From contig PWVH01000008.1 of assembly GCA_003563465.1 (NCBI GenBank), positions 1 to 31,802 of the forward strand: 31,802 bases of DNA, written 5' to 3'. The notes under the pieces were generated by a model. That model had not been told where the DNA came from. It saw nothing but the letters and a program-made list of their open reading frames with translations, and made no database searches. The position numbers and the translations under genes are program-made. Shown here in pieces: positions 17,230-26,317 of this stretch (position 1 is its first letter; each line of letters starts with the position of its first letter). This stretch comes from Coriobacteriaceae bacterium. Its GTDB lineage: Bacteria > Actinomycetota > Coriobacteriia > Anaerosomatales > SLCP01.

Positions 17230-17583
17230 ATGCCGAAGGCCGGATGGTGCGCCGAGTGCGGCGCTTACTCATGGGTCGCCGAGGACGGCTCGTGCGTCAA
17301 GGGGCACGATGCGTCGCAGGTGTCCCAGGTCTATGAGACAGAGCCGAGCAGGGATCTTCTGGAGGAGGCGCTGGAAGCTGCGGAACTTGCGGCCGAGCGC
17401 GCAGGTGAGGCGCTCAAGCAGGCCTGGGAGGAGGCGAAGCCGTCACTCGTGCAGGCGGGCTGGACTGCCGAGAAGGCTGCCGAGGAGCTAGGCGAGGGCC
17501 TGAAACGCTTCTCCGAGGTGATCGCCGGCCGCACGCCGCAGGCTTCCGATCCAGGGCCGCCTCCGCCCAAGTCGGGCAAGTGA
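17230..17583 (+). CDS. Small zinc-ribbon protein with helical tail
   Basis: A 117-residue protein. The ATG at 17230 is chosen because GGAGG lies 8 bases before it; a GTG at 17212 and an ATG at 17215 in the same frame are possible. The N-terminus MPKAGWCAECGAYSWV with a later C..GH (SCVKGHDAS) looks like a half zinc ribbon with Cys, Cys, Cys, His. Residues 40-105 form a charged helix rich in Ala and Glu, followed by a Pro-rich end. The function was not recognised. The last codons and stop are duplicated downstream. Confidence 0.65.
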   Translation: MPKAGWCAECGAYSWVAEDGSCVKGHDASQVSQVYETEPSRDLLEEALEAAELAAERAGEALKQAWEEAKPSLVQAGWTAEKAAEELGEGLKRFSEVIAGRTPQASDPGPPPPKSGK

Positions 17584-17603
17584 GGCCAAGTCGGACAAGT
17601 GAG
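17567..17603 (+). repeat. 18-bp duplication across a stop codon
   Basis: CCAAGTCGGGCAAGTGAG at 17567-17584 is repeated with one change at 17586-17603. The first copy contains the stop codon of the zinc-ribbon gene. It probably arose by slippage; loss of the first stop would extend the protein. Confidence 0.7.
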
Positions 17604-17636
17604 CATGCCCGCGGCGGCGACTCGTTCGTGGGGCTA

Positions 17637-20465
17637 TTACGACGGAATGCGCACTGCGATGCTCAAGAGGAAGAAGAGCATCACTACAACGATGATGGCG
17701 AGATTGAAGCTCATGTCGCGTGCGTAGCGCTGGATGCGTTGACGAGTGGCTACGACCTTCGGGGCGTCGGGATAAAGCCAGCTCGCCGCCTGCTCGAGGC
17801 GGCCCAGGCCCCAGACCTGCATCTCTGCGAACAGCGCGGCATGGGGCAGGGCCTCGCGTGTCCCCGTGCCGAGATGCTGCACCTTAGGAACCGTTGTCCT
17901 TAGGCTAGCCGTGGCATCGCGCAGTCTGCGCTCGAGGCGCTCCTCCGCCTCGTGCAGGCTGAAAGCGGTCTGGCGTATCCTCGATTCGAGACGGTATTCA
18001 GCCTGGGCGCCTACGCGATGGATGCGCGCTTCGGTGCCGTGCAGGGCATCGTGCATACCGACTGAGGCATCACGCATCCTAGAGTCCAGGCGGTATTCAG
18101 CTTGAGCGCTCATGCGCTGCATCGTCGTAAGAGCTGCGCGCAAGCCCAAGGCGGACCCCCGTAGTCGCACGTCGAAACGCTCCTCGCTCAGGATGTTGTT
18201 GACGCGGGCGGATATCTCTCTCAGGACGTTCTCCCCGGCCAACCGTCGCTCTGCGAGCTCCAGTGCCGTGTGGGCGACGGTCGTACGAAACGCCTTCACC
18301 TGTTCCACGGCTTCGTCGAAGCCGTCGCGCAGCACATCTATCTCATCGGTGGCGACCAGATCTTTAAGCACGCCCATGCGCTGGCTGAACAGACGTGTCG
18401 CCATGTAGTGGGCGATGTCGCGCACCGCCTCGACGGCGGCTGCGCGACGTGCTGCATCGAAATCAGGTTGCGAGCGCATCCACTCGTCGAGCATGGTGAT
18501 GGCGTTTCGGACCGTGGTCTGCCGCTCGCGTTCGAGCGTGATGTAGGCGCGCTGGAGGAAGTGCTGGTTGCGCGGACCGGGCGCGCCGGTGGTGATGGTG
18601 AGGATGAAGCGGCGCCACCTGCGTTCGGTCCGACTCCATCCCGACTTGTGCTGAAGCGTTATCCAGCGCACGGCCCGAGAGACGGAAGCCAAGTAGCCTT
18701 CGTACAAAGAGGTAATCGTGCCACACGTGCTGACGAAGCCGAGCGCGAAGCGGCGGTACCAATAGTCGACACCGAACCACTTAGGCGGATGCAGATGGAA
18801 AAGACCGTACTTCATGCCTACCACGAAGATGGTCGCGCCGATGGCGAAGGCTACCACGACGGCCATGATGTCCCCAGGGCTCAGGAAGTACTTCTTGAGG
18901 TAATAGTCGAGAAGGTCGGAGTGTAGGCCCCAGGTGTGCAGAGCTGGCGCGAACACTCCTTTGAGAACGATGTGCGGCCTGATGCCCAAGACGACTATGG
19001 GAATCGCTACGAGCCCCATCGCGGCGAGCATTCTCTTAGGTGCGTCTGTGATTTCGGGTCCATACTCCCTTTTCGGCTTGCCGAGGAACGTGAAGCCGAT
19101 GAGCTTGATGAACGAACACGCCGTGCCTCCGGTCGTGACCGTGAAGATCTTCTCGGCGATGTCGAGCGACAACAGATGGTGGACCTCGTGGGCCTCTTCG
19201 AGCGCGTGGTGTATGAGGCTCTTACTCACGAACCCGTTGAACAGCGGAACACCAGTGATTCCGGCAGCAGCGATGAGCATGAACACGAACGTGAGGGGCA
19301 TCCTTCGCCAAAGGCCGCCGAGCTTGTACATGTCGAGTTCGCCGGTGCGGAATACTACGGCTCCCACGCCGAGAAAGAGCAGGCCTTTGAAGAGCGCATG
19401 GTTCACGACATGCAGCAAGCCTCCGGCTACACCCATCGCACCGTGGTCGCCGAGGTAGCCCGCAGCTCCGATACCGCACAGGATGAAGCCCATCTGGCTG
19501 ACGCTATGATAGGCGAGCATGCGCTTGGAGTTGTGCTGCCCGAGCGCGAGCGTGACCCCTATGAACATGGTGGCGATACCGATCCACAGCACGACAAGTC
19601 CGAAGTTGGCCGTCTGCTGCCAGAGAATCTCCTCGACGTGCTCTGCTACTTCGGGCCTGAACAGAGCGCTAACTGTGCGGAAGATGCCGTAGGCGCCAGC
19701 CTTTATCATGACGCCCGAGAGCAACGCGCTTCCTGGGGCTGGCGCCACTGGGTGCGCGTCTGGTAGCCACACATGGACAGGCAACATGCCCGCCTTCACG
19801 CCGAACCCGAAGAGCAGCAGGACGAAAGTGACCCAGCGCAAGACCTCGGTCCCTTGATCCATCGGAAGCGGGCCGATCGTTCCGTCTCCGCCCAGCGCAT
19901 AGGTGAGGAAGATGCCGCCTATCAGTGCGAACCCGCCAAGGACGGTCATCCAGAAATACTTGATCGCCGCCTGTTTGGCTTTGTCCGTCTCGGTGTGGAT
20001 GACGAACAGGAACGCTACGAGTCCGAGGATTTCGAAGAACAGGTAGAGCGTGATCAGGTCGCCAGCCAGCACGACGCCGAGCATGGCCGAGAGAACCACG
20101 AGGGAAGTGATGTGATAGCGGTCCCGGGCGTGTTCGTGCTCCATGTAATCAAGTGAGTGCAGTGTGGCGGCGAACCACATGAATGCTGCGAACACCGCGA
20201 ACAACATCCCGTAAGAATCGACTGTGAAGTTGAGTCGTCCGATCAGAGCCGGGATGCTAGAGGCGATGCGATGTTCTGCACCCACTAGCGGGATGAGCGC
20301 GGTTGCACCCAGCAGGGTCACTCCGGTTGCGACGGCCACGAAGGCGTTGCGGACGTCCTCGCGCCAGCGTCCGAGTGGTCGAACGAAGAGGGCGCACAGA
20401 AGCGGCCAGAGCACAAGTAGTGCTGGCAGTGGGTGCTGTGCGATGTGGTGGGCGCCTTCCTCCAT
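17637..20465 (-). CDS. NuoL/MrpA-type antiporter subunit fused to a long hydrophilic C-terminal region
   Basis: A 942-residue protein from the ATG at 20465, with AGGAGG upstream. Residues 1-555 are a 14-helix ion-pumping subunit of the complex I/Mrp type. Visible key residues are E145 (LFFEILG), K224 (GFGVKAG), K255 (GVMIKAG) and K415 (GFVSKSLI). After residue ~560 comes some 360 residues that normal family members lack: charged, helical and Arg-rich, with a repeated AQAEYRL(D/E)SR at 787 and 820. A final membrane helix lies at about 920-938. NuoL also ends with a lateral helix and an anchoring helix, so the layout is comparable, though the sequence is not obviously related. It is the last gene of the operon. 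Confidence 0.88.
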   Translation of the reverse strand: MEEGAHHIAQHPLPALLVLWPLLCALFVRPLGRWREDVRNAFVAVATGVTLLGATALIPLVGAEHRIASSIPALIGRLNFTVDSYGMLFAVFAAFMWFAATLHSLDYMEHEHARDRYHITSLVVLSAMLGVVLAGDLITLYLFFEILGLVAFLFVIHTETDKAKQAAIKYFWMTVLGGFALIGGIFLTYALGGDGTIGPLPMDQGTEVLRWVTFVLLLFGFGVKAGMLPVHVWLPDAHPVAPAPGSALLSGVMIKAGAYGIFRTVSALFRPEVAEHVEEILWQQTANFGLVVLWIGIATMFIGVTLALGQHNSKRMLAYHSVSQMGFILCGIGAAGYLGDHGAMGVAGGLLHVVNHALFKGLLFLGVGAVVFRTGELDMYKLGGLWRRMPLTFVFMLIAAAGITGVPLFNGFVSKSLIHHALEEAHEVHHLLSLDIAEKIFTVTTGGTACSFIKLIGFTFLGKPKREYGPEITDAPKRMLAAMGLVAIPIVVLGIRPHIVLKGVFAPALHTWGLHSDLLDYYLKKYFLSPGDIMAVVVAFAIGATIFVVGMKYGLFHLHPPKWFGVDYWYRRFALGFVSTCGTITSLYEGYLASVSRAVRWITLQHKSGWSRTERRWRRFILTITTGAPGPRNQHFLQRAYITLERERQTTVRNAITMLDEWMRSQPDFDAARRAAAVEAVRDIAHYMATRLFSQRMGVLKDLVATDEIDVLRDGFDEAVEQVKAFRTTVAHTALELAERRLAGENVLREISARVNNILSEERFDVRLRGSALGLRAALTTMQRMSAQAEYRLDSRMRDASVGMHDALHGTEARIHRVGAQAEYRLESRIRQTAFSLHEAEERLERRLRDATASLRTTVPKVQHLGTGTREALPHAALFAEMQVWGLGRLEQAASWLYPDAPKVVATRQRIQRYARDMSFNLAIIVVVMLFFLLSIAVRIPS

Positions 20466-20479
20466 CGATACTTGGCCTC

Positions 20480-21976
20480 CTAGCGGAAGAACGTTTCGGT
20501 AGCCATGCGCGCCAGCGAGACCGGAAGACCTGGCATGGCACACGCGATTCCGAGGAACAGGGTCATAGCTGATGCTACTATCGTCGGCACGAGCATCGTG
20601 GCAGGAGCTTCGCGACCATCGGTGGATTCGTCAAAGGACTTGAGGGCCGGCGGCTCCTTGAAGTATGCAGCGTAAACGATGGGGAGCAGGTAGATGGCGG
20701 CGAGAAGCGCTCCGCCGAGCAGCACTATCAGGTAGAGTGGCTCGTTCACCTCGAGTATTCCGAGACCCAGGTACCACTTGCTGATGAAACCGGAGAGAGG
20801 CGGCGTTCCGATCATTCCGAGTGCGGCGAGAGAGAAGGCTGCCATCGTTACGGGCATACGACGCGCAGCGCCACGCATCTCGCTGACATTGTGCATACCA
20901 GCTCGTTTGATGAGCAATCCGGCGCAGAGGAAGAGGGTGCCTTTCATGAACGCATGATTGGTGATATGAACGAGGGCGCCCATCGCAGCCTGGTTTCCGA
21001 GAAGCCCTATTCCGAGAGTGACGTAGCCCATCTGGCTGATCGTCGAGTAGGCAAGACGCCGCTTTATGTTGTCCTGGTTCACCGCGAGTATCGCAGCGAA
21101 GATGACCGTGAAGGCGGCTACTCCGGCCAGATAAGGCATCACGCCCATATCCCTTAGCAGATCAACACCGAACCCCTGGAATACGACACGCATTATGCCG
21201 AACGAGCCAGCAGCAACCATCACTCCGGAAAGCACCGCGGAGAAGGGCGCCGGTGCGGCAGGGTGCGCGTCGGGAACCCATCCGTGCAGAGGCATGATAG
21301 CCGCTTTGACACCGAAGCCGACTATGAAGAGCCAGAAGATCAAGAGCAGATGAGTGGGATCCATATCGGCGCTGAGGAATCCTCCCGGGGTAAGTGTCTG
21401 ATCTCCGGCGACGAAGAAGGTGAACACGATTGCGACGAGCACGAGGCTCCCGCCAATCAGGATGTACATGATGTACTTGGTGCCGGCCGCAAGGGCTGCG
21501 GGTGTCTCTTCATGCACGACGAGCGGATATGTCAGGATCGAGAAGAGCTCGTAGAAGATGAGGAAGGTGAGCAGGTTTCCGGCGTATGCCACACCCATGG
21601 TCCACGACAGACAGAGCATGAAGAAGGAGTAGTAGCGTCCTAGCCGGTGTCCGCCGGCCATATATCCGGCCGAATAGATGAGAGCAAGCAGCCAAAGGAC
21701 AGCGACCGTTGCACCGAACAAAGCTCCCAGGGAATCTACACTCAGGTGCACCCAGATCTGAGGCGTCAGCCTGATAAGATAGATCTCATACACAGTGCCG
21801 TCGAGCACGCCGGGTAGGACCAAGAGGGAGCACAGGGCCGTCACGCCACAGATGATAGCCAGGCCGATGGTGCGCGCATTCTCGGAGATACGTCCGAGCG
21901 GGACGGCGATGAGAGCGCCGGCAAGTGGAAGGAACACAGCCATCGGAATGATCGCGGATGTCAAAGACGCGTTCAT
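20480..21976 (-). CDS. MrpD/NuoM-type antiporter subunit, third large subunit
   Basis: A 498-residue, 14-helix antiporter-type subunit. The ATG at 21976 is preferred because GGGGAG lies 8 to 9 bases upstream; a GTG 9 bases earlier is possible. The pumping residues E143 (LIFYELF) and K224 (GFGVKAAIMPLHGW) and the late Lys in GFISKWYLG are present. The Lys in the following helix, found in its operon neighbours as V(V/I)K(A/V)G, is replaced by Ala (VMVAAGSFG, residue 255). The ion route may therefore differ. It lies 14 bases before the large fused subunit. Confidence 0.9.
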   Translation of the reverse strand: MNASLTSAIIPMAVFLPLAGALIAVPLGRISENARTIGLAIICGVTALCSLLVLPGVLDGTVYEIYLIRLTPQIWVHLSVDSLGALFGATVAVLWLLALIYSAGYMAGGHRLGRYYSFFMLCLSWTMGVAYAGNLLTFLIFYELFSILTYPLVVHEETPAALAAGTKYIMYILIGGSLVLVAIVFTFFVAGDQTLTPGGFLSADMDPTHLLLIFWLFIVGFGVKAAIMPLHGWVPDAHPAAPAPFSAVLSGVMVAAGSFGIMRVVFQGFGVDLLRDMGVMPYLAGVAAFTVIFAAILAVNQDNIKRRLAYSTISQMGYVTLGIGLLGNQAAMGALVHITNHAFMKGTLFLCAGLLIKRAGMHNVSEMRGAARRMPVTMAAFSLAALGMIGTPPLSGFISKWYLGLGILEVNEPLYLIVLLGGALLAAIYLLPIVYAAYFKEPPALKSFDESTDGREAPATMLVPTIVASAMTLFLGIACAMPGLPVSLARMATETFFR

Positions 21977-21989
21977 TTGAATCACTCCC

Positions 21990-23465
21990 CTACATTCCGA
22001 AGACGAAGTTTACGGCTGCCTCGGCCAGCGAGAAAGGCATGCCAGGCACTTCGACAGTTGCTCCGAGCAGGATCACATAGACTGCGCACACCAGAATCGG
22101 GACCAGAAGCGTGGGGCTAGCCTCCTCGACATGCATTACCGTGCCGGGGGGCGCCTTGAAGAAGGCTATGTAGACGATGGGCAGCCAGTACGCGGCGTTC
22201 AGGATCGAGCTGACTGCCGTGACGACGACGAACCACCACTCACCAGCATCCAGCGCACCAAGGGACATGTACCACTTGGTGATGAACCCTGCTGTCAGAG
22301 GCACGCCGATGAAGCTCAGGGAGGCGACGGTGAAGGCGCCCATGGTCCACGGCATCTTGTATCCGATGCCTGCCAGTTCGCGGATGTTTTTCTTGCCCGT
22401 CTTCTTCGCGATAGCCCCGGCTGCGAAGAACATGGTTATCTTAGGGAATGCCTGGTTCGCGATGTGCGCGATGGCTGCTGTCGCCGCGAACGGAGTGAGG
22501 ATGGATGCCGCCAGCACTATGTAGGAGAGCTGGCTGATGGTGGAATACGCGAGACGCCGTTTGAAGTTGTCTTGGAACAGTGCGATGACCGAGGCCGTGA
22601 TGATCGTGAAAGATGCGAGCCAAGCCAGGGGCATGGTGAAGCCCAGCTCGGCTAACAGGTCGACGCCGAAGACGTTATAGATGGTGCGCAGAATGCCGAA
22701 CACGCCGGCCTTGACCACTGCAACGGCATGTAGCAGCGCGCTGACCGGCGTAGGTGCGACCATCGCTGTAGGGAGCCATCCCTGCAGCGGCATGATTGCG
22801 GCCTTGACTCCGAAACCGACCGTAAGCATCAGGAAGATGACGGTCAGCGTGCCCATCCCCATCTCCTGAGTAAGGATTCCCGGCTGTCCCAGCGAAAGCG
22901 TTCCCGAAGCGTCGAATACTATTACCGAAGCGACAAGCACGAATGCGCCACCGGTCAGGGTGTAGATTAGATACTTGCGCCCCGCTCGCAGGGCCTCCGG
23001 TGTCTCATCGTGTATGACGAGCGGATAGGTGCAGATGGTCAGCATCTCGTAGAAGAGGAACAGGGTCAGCAGATTCTCGGCGAAAGCGATACCGACAGTG
23101 GTGGAAACGCAGAGTGCGAAGAAGCCGAAGAAGCGAACCCGATGCTCCGCGCCTTTCATGTATCCAATCGCGTAGATGGTCGTGAGCAGCCACAATGTGG
23201 AAGACACAGCGGCGAAGAACATCCCGAGCGCATCGGCTCGAAACGCAAGACCGATTCCGGGCGTGAACTCCACGAAATCGTATACGTATACGATGCCTTG
23301 TAGCGAGCCTGGCAGCATCGACAGGACCACGACGAGCTTGACCAGAGCCGCGCTCAGACTCCAGAACCGGCGCCAGAAAGCATTCGAGCCTTGCAAGAAC
23401 ACCAGTCCGGCGCATACGAGCGAGATCGCTGGGGCGAGAACCGGTCTGATGTCTACAACTTCCAT
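21990..23465 (-). CDS. MrpA/MrpD-type antiporter subunit, second large subunit
   Basis: A 491-residue, 14-helix subunit from an ATG at 23465, with GGGAGGATGAT upstream. It shows LFLFYEMLTICTYPLV (membrane Glu), GFGVKAAIMPLQGWLP (Lys), PTPVSALLHAVAVVKAGVFG (the His and Lys of the next helix) and GFITKWYMSLG (late Lys), so all pumping residues are present. The PTPVSALLHA stretch is more like MrpA/NuoL than the other three subunits. It starts 1 base after the preceding gene's stop and was probably made by duplication and divergence. Confidence 0.92.
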   Translation of the reverse strand: MEVVDIRPVLAPAISLVCAGLVFLQGSNAFWRRFWSLSAALVKLVVVLSMLPGSLQGIVYVYDFVEFTPGIGLAFRADALGMFFAAVSSTLWLLTTIYAIGYMKGAEHRVRFFGFFALCVSTTVGIAFAENLLTLFLFYEMLTICTYPLVIHDETPEALRAGRKYLIYTLTGGAFVLVASVIVFDASGTLSLGQPGILTQEMGMGTLTVIFLMLTVGFGVKAAIMPLQGWLPTAMVAPTPVSALLHAVAVVKAGVFGILRTIYNVFGVDLLAELGFTMPLAWLASFTIITASVIALFQDNFKRRLAYSTISQLSYIVLAASILTPFAATAAIAHIANQAFPKITMFFAAGAIAKKTGKKNIRELAGIGYKMPWTMGAFTVASLSFIGVPLTAGFITKWYMSLGALDAGEWWFVVVTAVSSILNAAYWLPIVYIAFFKAPPGTVMHVEEASPTLLVPILVCAVYVILLGATVEVPGMPFSLAEAAVNFVFGM

Positions 23466-23466
23466 A

Positions 23467-24969
23467 TCATCCTCCCAAAGGAGCGAGCATGCGCAGTGCT
23501 GCAGGCTCGATGAAGGTCAGGGGTATCCGTCCCAGAATCCCCATTATCAGACAGAGGGCGGCAAGCAGGAGTATCGGGCCGAGCATCGTCAGAGGCGCCT
23601 CCTCGACCCTGAGCACCTCTTTGTGAATGGGCTCTTGGAAGTAGAACGCGTTAACCATGCGGATGTAGTAGATGAAAATGAACAGCGCGCCGAAGATCAG
23701 CGCGAACCCGAACATCGGCTGGTCGGCCTCGAAAGCACCGAGAGCTATGTACCACTTGCAGAGAAAACCGGCTGTCGGAGGGATTCCAACGATCGATACC
23801 GCGCCGATCGAAAGCGCGATGCTGGTGAGCGGCATCGCGCGGCCGATGCCGCGCAGGTCGGTAAGCGTTCTATAACCTGTGCGGTAGATGAACGCGCCGG
23901 CCGCAAGGAAGAGCGTGGCCTTGATCAGGGCGTGGTTGAAGACGTGTACGGCCCCGCCGATCACGCTCAGGTTCGTTGACAGTCCCAAGCCCATGACGAT
24001 GTAGCCGATGTTCGAGATGGTCGAATAGGCGAGCATCAGCTTGATGTCGTCTTGGAAGATGGCGAAGAACGCTCCCATGACTATAGAGATCGCTCCCAGC
24101 CACAGCAGTACCTGGTTGAGCACGGTCAAATCCAGGATGCCGGATCCGTAGTAGATCTGGTAGACGCGAAGCATTCCGATGATTCCGACTTTCACCACGA
24201 GTCCGGAGAGCACGGCGCTGATCGGGCTCGGGGCTATAGCGTGGGCGTCAGGCAGCCACACATGTACCGGAAAGATCGCAGCCTTGACCATGAAGCCTAT
24301 CGTCAGCGCGCCCAAGGCTAGGACTGCCGGCATCGTAGCGTCGGCGGCGACCGATGCCAACCGCGTTGTGACATCTACCATGTTCAGGCTGCCGGTGATT
24401 CCAAAGATGATGCCGACAGAGAACAGCACCAGCAAGGACGAGATGGCGCCCATCAGCAGATACTTGAACGCGGCCATCTCCGCCGTTCGCTCGCCGCTCA
24501 CGGCCACGAGCGCGTAGCCGGACAGAGAGAGTATCTCGAGGAAGACGAAGAGGTTGAAAAGGTCACCGGTGATCATGAAGCCGATCATCCCACCGAGGTT
24601 TAGGAGCATCAGCGCGTAGTAGTAGGGGATGCGCGGTTTGGCCAGCTCGCGGAGCCATTCCGTGTAGCGGACCGAGCAGAGTATCGCAAGCGAGCCTACC
24701 AGGCAGACCACACTGATCGCCGCGCTGAACTCATCGAATCGCAGCTCGATGCCGTAGGGAGGAGTCCACGCTCCCAGCGGATACGAGAAGGGACCTTCCT
24801 GAGCCACACGCATGATAAGAAACAGTGCCGCTACCGAGGTCACGGTCATCGTCGCCAGGGCGAACCACGGTGCGATGCGGCGGTCTCTCAGGGAAACGAT
24901 GGGCGTCAGAACCGCCCCGCTAAGCGGTGCCAGTACGACGATCGCCATCCAATGCGGCCACTCGATCAA
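23467..24969 (-). CDS. mnhD: MrpD-type Na+/H+ antiporter subunit
   Basis: A 500-residue, 14-helix subunit, the most typical MrpD of the four. It has GDLFNLFVFLEILSLSGYAL (membrane Glu), GFMVKAAIFPVHVWLPDAHA (Lys), SGLVVKVGIIGMLR (Lys) and GFLCKWYIALG (late Lys). The start is a TTG at 24969 directly after the mnhC stop, with GGGAG 9 bases upstream; an ATG at residue 8 is an alternative. In Mrp complexes it exchanges cations for protons with MrpA. Its position after MrpC matches both mrp and mbh operons. Confidence 0.94.
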   Translation of the reverse strand: MIEWPHWMAIVVLAPLSGAVLTPIVSLRDRRIAPWFALATMTVTSVAALFLIMRVAQEGPFSYPLGAWTPPYGIELRFDEFSAAISVVCLVGSLAILCSVRYTEWLRELAKPRIPYYYALMLLNLGGMIGFMITGDLFNLFVFLEILSLSGYALVAVSGERTAEMAAFKYLLMGAISSLLVLFSVGIIFGITGSLNMVDVTTRLASVAADATMPAVLALGALTIGFMVKAAIFPVHVWLPDAHAIAPSPISAVLSGLVVKVGIIGMLRVYQIYYGSGILDLTVLNQVLLWLGAISIVMGAFFAIFQDDIKLMLAYSTISNIGYIVMGLGLSTNLSVIGGAVHVFNHALIKATLFLAAGAFIYRTGYRTLTDLRGIGRAMPLTSIALSIGAVSIVGIPPTAGFLCKWYIALGAFEADQPMFGFALIFGALFIFIYYIRMVNAFYFQEPIHKEVLRVEEAPLTMLGPILLLAALCLIMGILGRIPLTFIEPAALRMLAPLGG

Positions 24970-25323
24970 CTATTCCATCTCCCTCAACTCGTCAGCCTCG
25001 ATCGTCCCGCACTGACGGTAGATGCGGATGATCAGACTCAGTGCGAGGGCAGTCGTCGAGACAGCCACGACTATGCCTGTCAGCACGAGCGCGTGCGGTA
25101 TCGGACTGTGGAACGGAGCCTGTGCGCCATGCCCCATGATGGGAGCGTCTCCGCCTTCGATCACCCCGATGGTGACTATGAACGCAAAGACGGCCGTTTC
25201 CATGATGTTCAAACCGAGGAACTTCTTTATGAGATTGTTCTTGGCGATAAGGATGTAGAGGCCGATGCAGAAAAGAACTACAGAGGCCACGTAGTCGATG
25301 TTATGCCACAGCGCTTCCAGCAT
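24970..25323 (-). CDS. mnhC: MrpC / NuoK-type subunit
   Basis: A 117-residue protein with three membrane helices. LIAKNNLIKKFLGLNIMETA and the conserved HALVLTGIVVAVSTTALALS are typical of MrpC and NuoK. The membrane Glu in NIMETA is the NuoK-type proton-path residue. The ATG at 25323 overlaps the preceding stop by one base (TGATG), and the stop is followed at once by the TTG of mnhD. Confidence 0.95.
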   Translation of the reverse strand: MLEALWHNIDYVASVVLFCIGLYILIAKNNLIKKFLGLNIMETAVFAFIVTIGVIEGGDAPIMGHGAQAPFHSPIPHALVLTGIVVAVSTTALALSLIIRIYRQCGTIEADELREME

Positions 25324-26072
25324 CAGTCTGCCTCCATCGCCAGGAATATCCGCGCGAAGATGGCCGCGCCTCCCACCCCGATACCGATCTCAAGGACGAC
25401 CATCATCAACTCCCGCACCAAGTGCAGGGAGTGTTCGGGGGGAAAGCCCAGGTAGAAGCCAGTGAAGGCCACGCCGAGCGCCCCTATCAAGACGAAGCTC
25501 AGTGGAGCGGCGCCCTGCAGCCACCGCGCGAGCGGTTCCGGCAGACGAGGACGAACCTTGCCAGCGCCCAGAACAATAGTGAGGACGATGAACATTGCTC
25601 CTAGAATGGCCCCCCCTTGGAACCCGCCGCCTGGCGTGACGTGGCCGTGAAGAATCACGAAGGCAGCGAAGATACCTATGAACGGAGCTAGCAGACGCAC
25701 GACGAAGAGCACGACCGGACTCACAGGTGTAGGCGGGCGCTCGGATTCGTCGGCTCCCTTAGGGGGCGCAGGTGGTCGATCCTCTTGAAAGTATTGAACC
25801 CCTCCGGAGGTGAGCAGTACCGCAAGCGCAGCAGCGAGTGCGGTGAAGATGACGGTAACCTCACCGAAGGTGTCGAATCCGCGGTAGTTGAGCAGGACTC
25901 CGGTGACGAGGTTCTCAGCCCCGGCCTCCTCGACGCCTTGCTCGATGTAACGGGCGGAAATGTGGGTGTGGATCGGTGCGTCGGGGTCGCCGAAAGGAGG
26001 CAGCTCAGCCACCGCGATTAGCAGGGGTATTGCGAAGATTACGAGGAGTGAGGCGACGGCTGCATTCTTCAT
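25323..26072 (-). CDS. mnhB: Fused MbhE-like and MrpB (MbhF) subunit
   Basis: A 249-residue protein that joins two subunits. Residues 1-90 match the MbhE-type segment (VLLNYRGFDTFGEVTVIFTA) that forms the C-terminal end of MrpA in Bacillus. After a Pro-rich linker (about 97-115), the MrpB part begins, with LHGHVTPGGGFQGGAILGA. In Pyrococcus Mbh these are separate genes E and F. The ATG at 26072 overlaps the stop of the MbhD-like gene by 4 bases. The order and the fusion confirm an mbh/mrp-type ion-translocating module. Confidence 0.9.
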   Translation of the reverse strand: MKNAAVASLLVIFAIPLLIAVAELPPFGDPDAPIHTHISARYIEQGVEEAGAENLVTGVLLNYRGFDTFGEVTVIFTALAAALAVLLTSGGVQYFQEDRPPAPPKGADESERPPTPVSPVVLFVVRLLAPFIGIFAAFVILHGHVTPGGGFQGGAILGAMFIVLTIVLGAGKVRPRLPEPLARWLQGAAPLSFVLIGALGVAFTGFYLGFPPEHSLHLVRELMMVVLEIGIGVGGAAIFARIFLAMEAD

Positions 26073-26311
26073 TTCTCTCGCCTCTTCGTTCTACCGATGG
26101 TCACGAGGAACAGGACGGTGGTTATCCCTGCTCCGACAGCTGCCTCGGTCATGGCCACATCCGGCGCTCCGCGGTGCTGCCAAAGGAGGCACAGCACCAA
26201 GCTGTAGGAGGAAAACAAGATGGCGGCAGCCAGCAGATCCTTGCTATGGGCCACGGCCAGAGCCGTGCCGATGAGGAAGAGAAGCAAGAATATGTCGAAC
26301 GCCATACTCAA
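26069..26311 (-). CDS. MbhD-like subunit (MrpA C-terminal part, DUF4040)
   Basis: An 80-residue protein with about three membrane helices. HSKDLLAAAILFSSYSLVL and GAPDVAMTEAAVGAGITTVLF are typical of the segment that follows the antiporter core in MrpA; here it is a separate gene as in Mbh. GAPDVAMTEA includes the conserved Asp and Glu of the NuoJ-like part. The TTG at 26311 fits best because AAGGAG lies 9 bases upstream; an ATG two codons later is too far from it. Confidence 0.9.
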   Translation of the reverse strand: MSMAFDIFLLLFLIGTALAVAHSKDLLAAAILFSSYSLVLCLLWQHRGAPDVAMTEAAVGAGITTVLFLVTIGRTKRREK

Positions 26312-26317
26312 GAGCCG

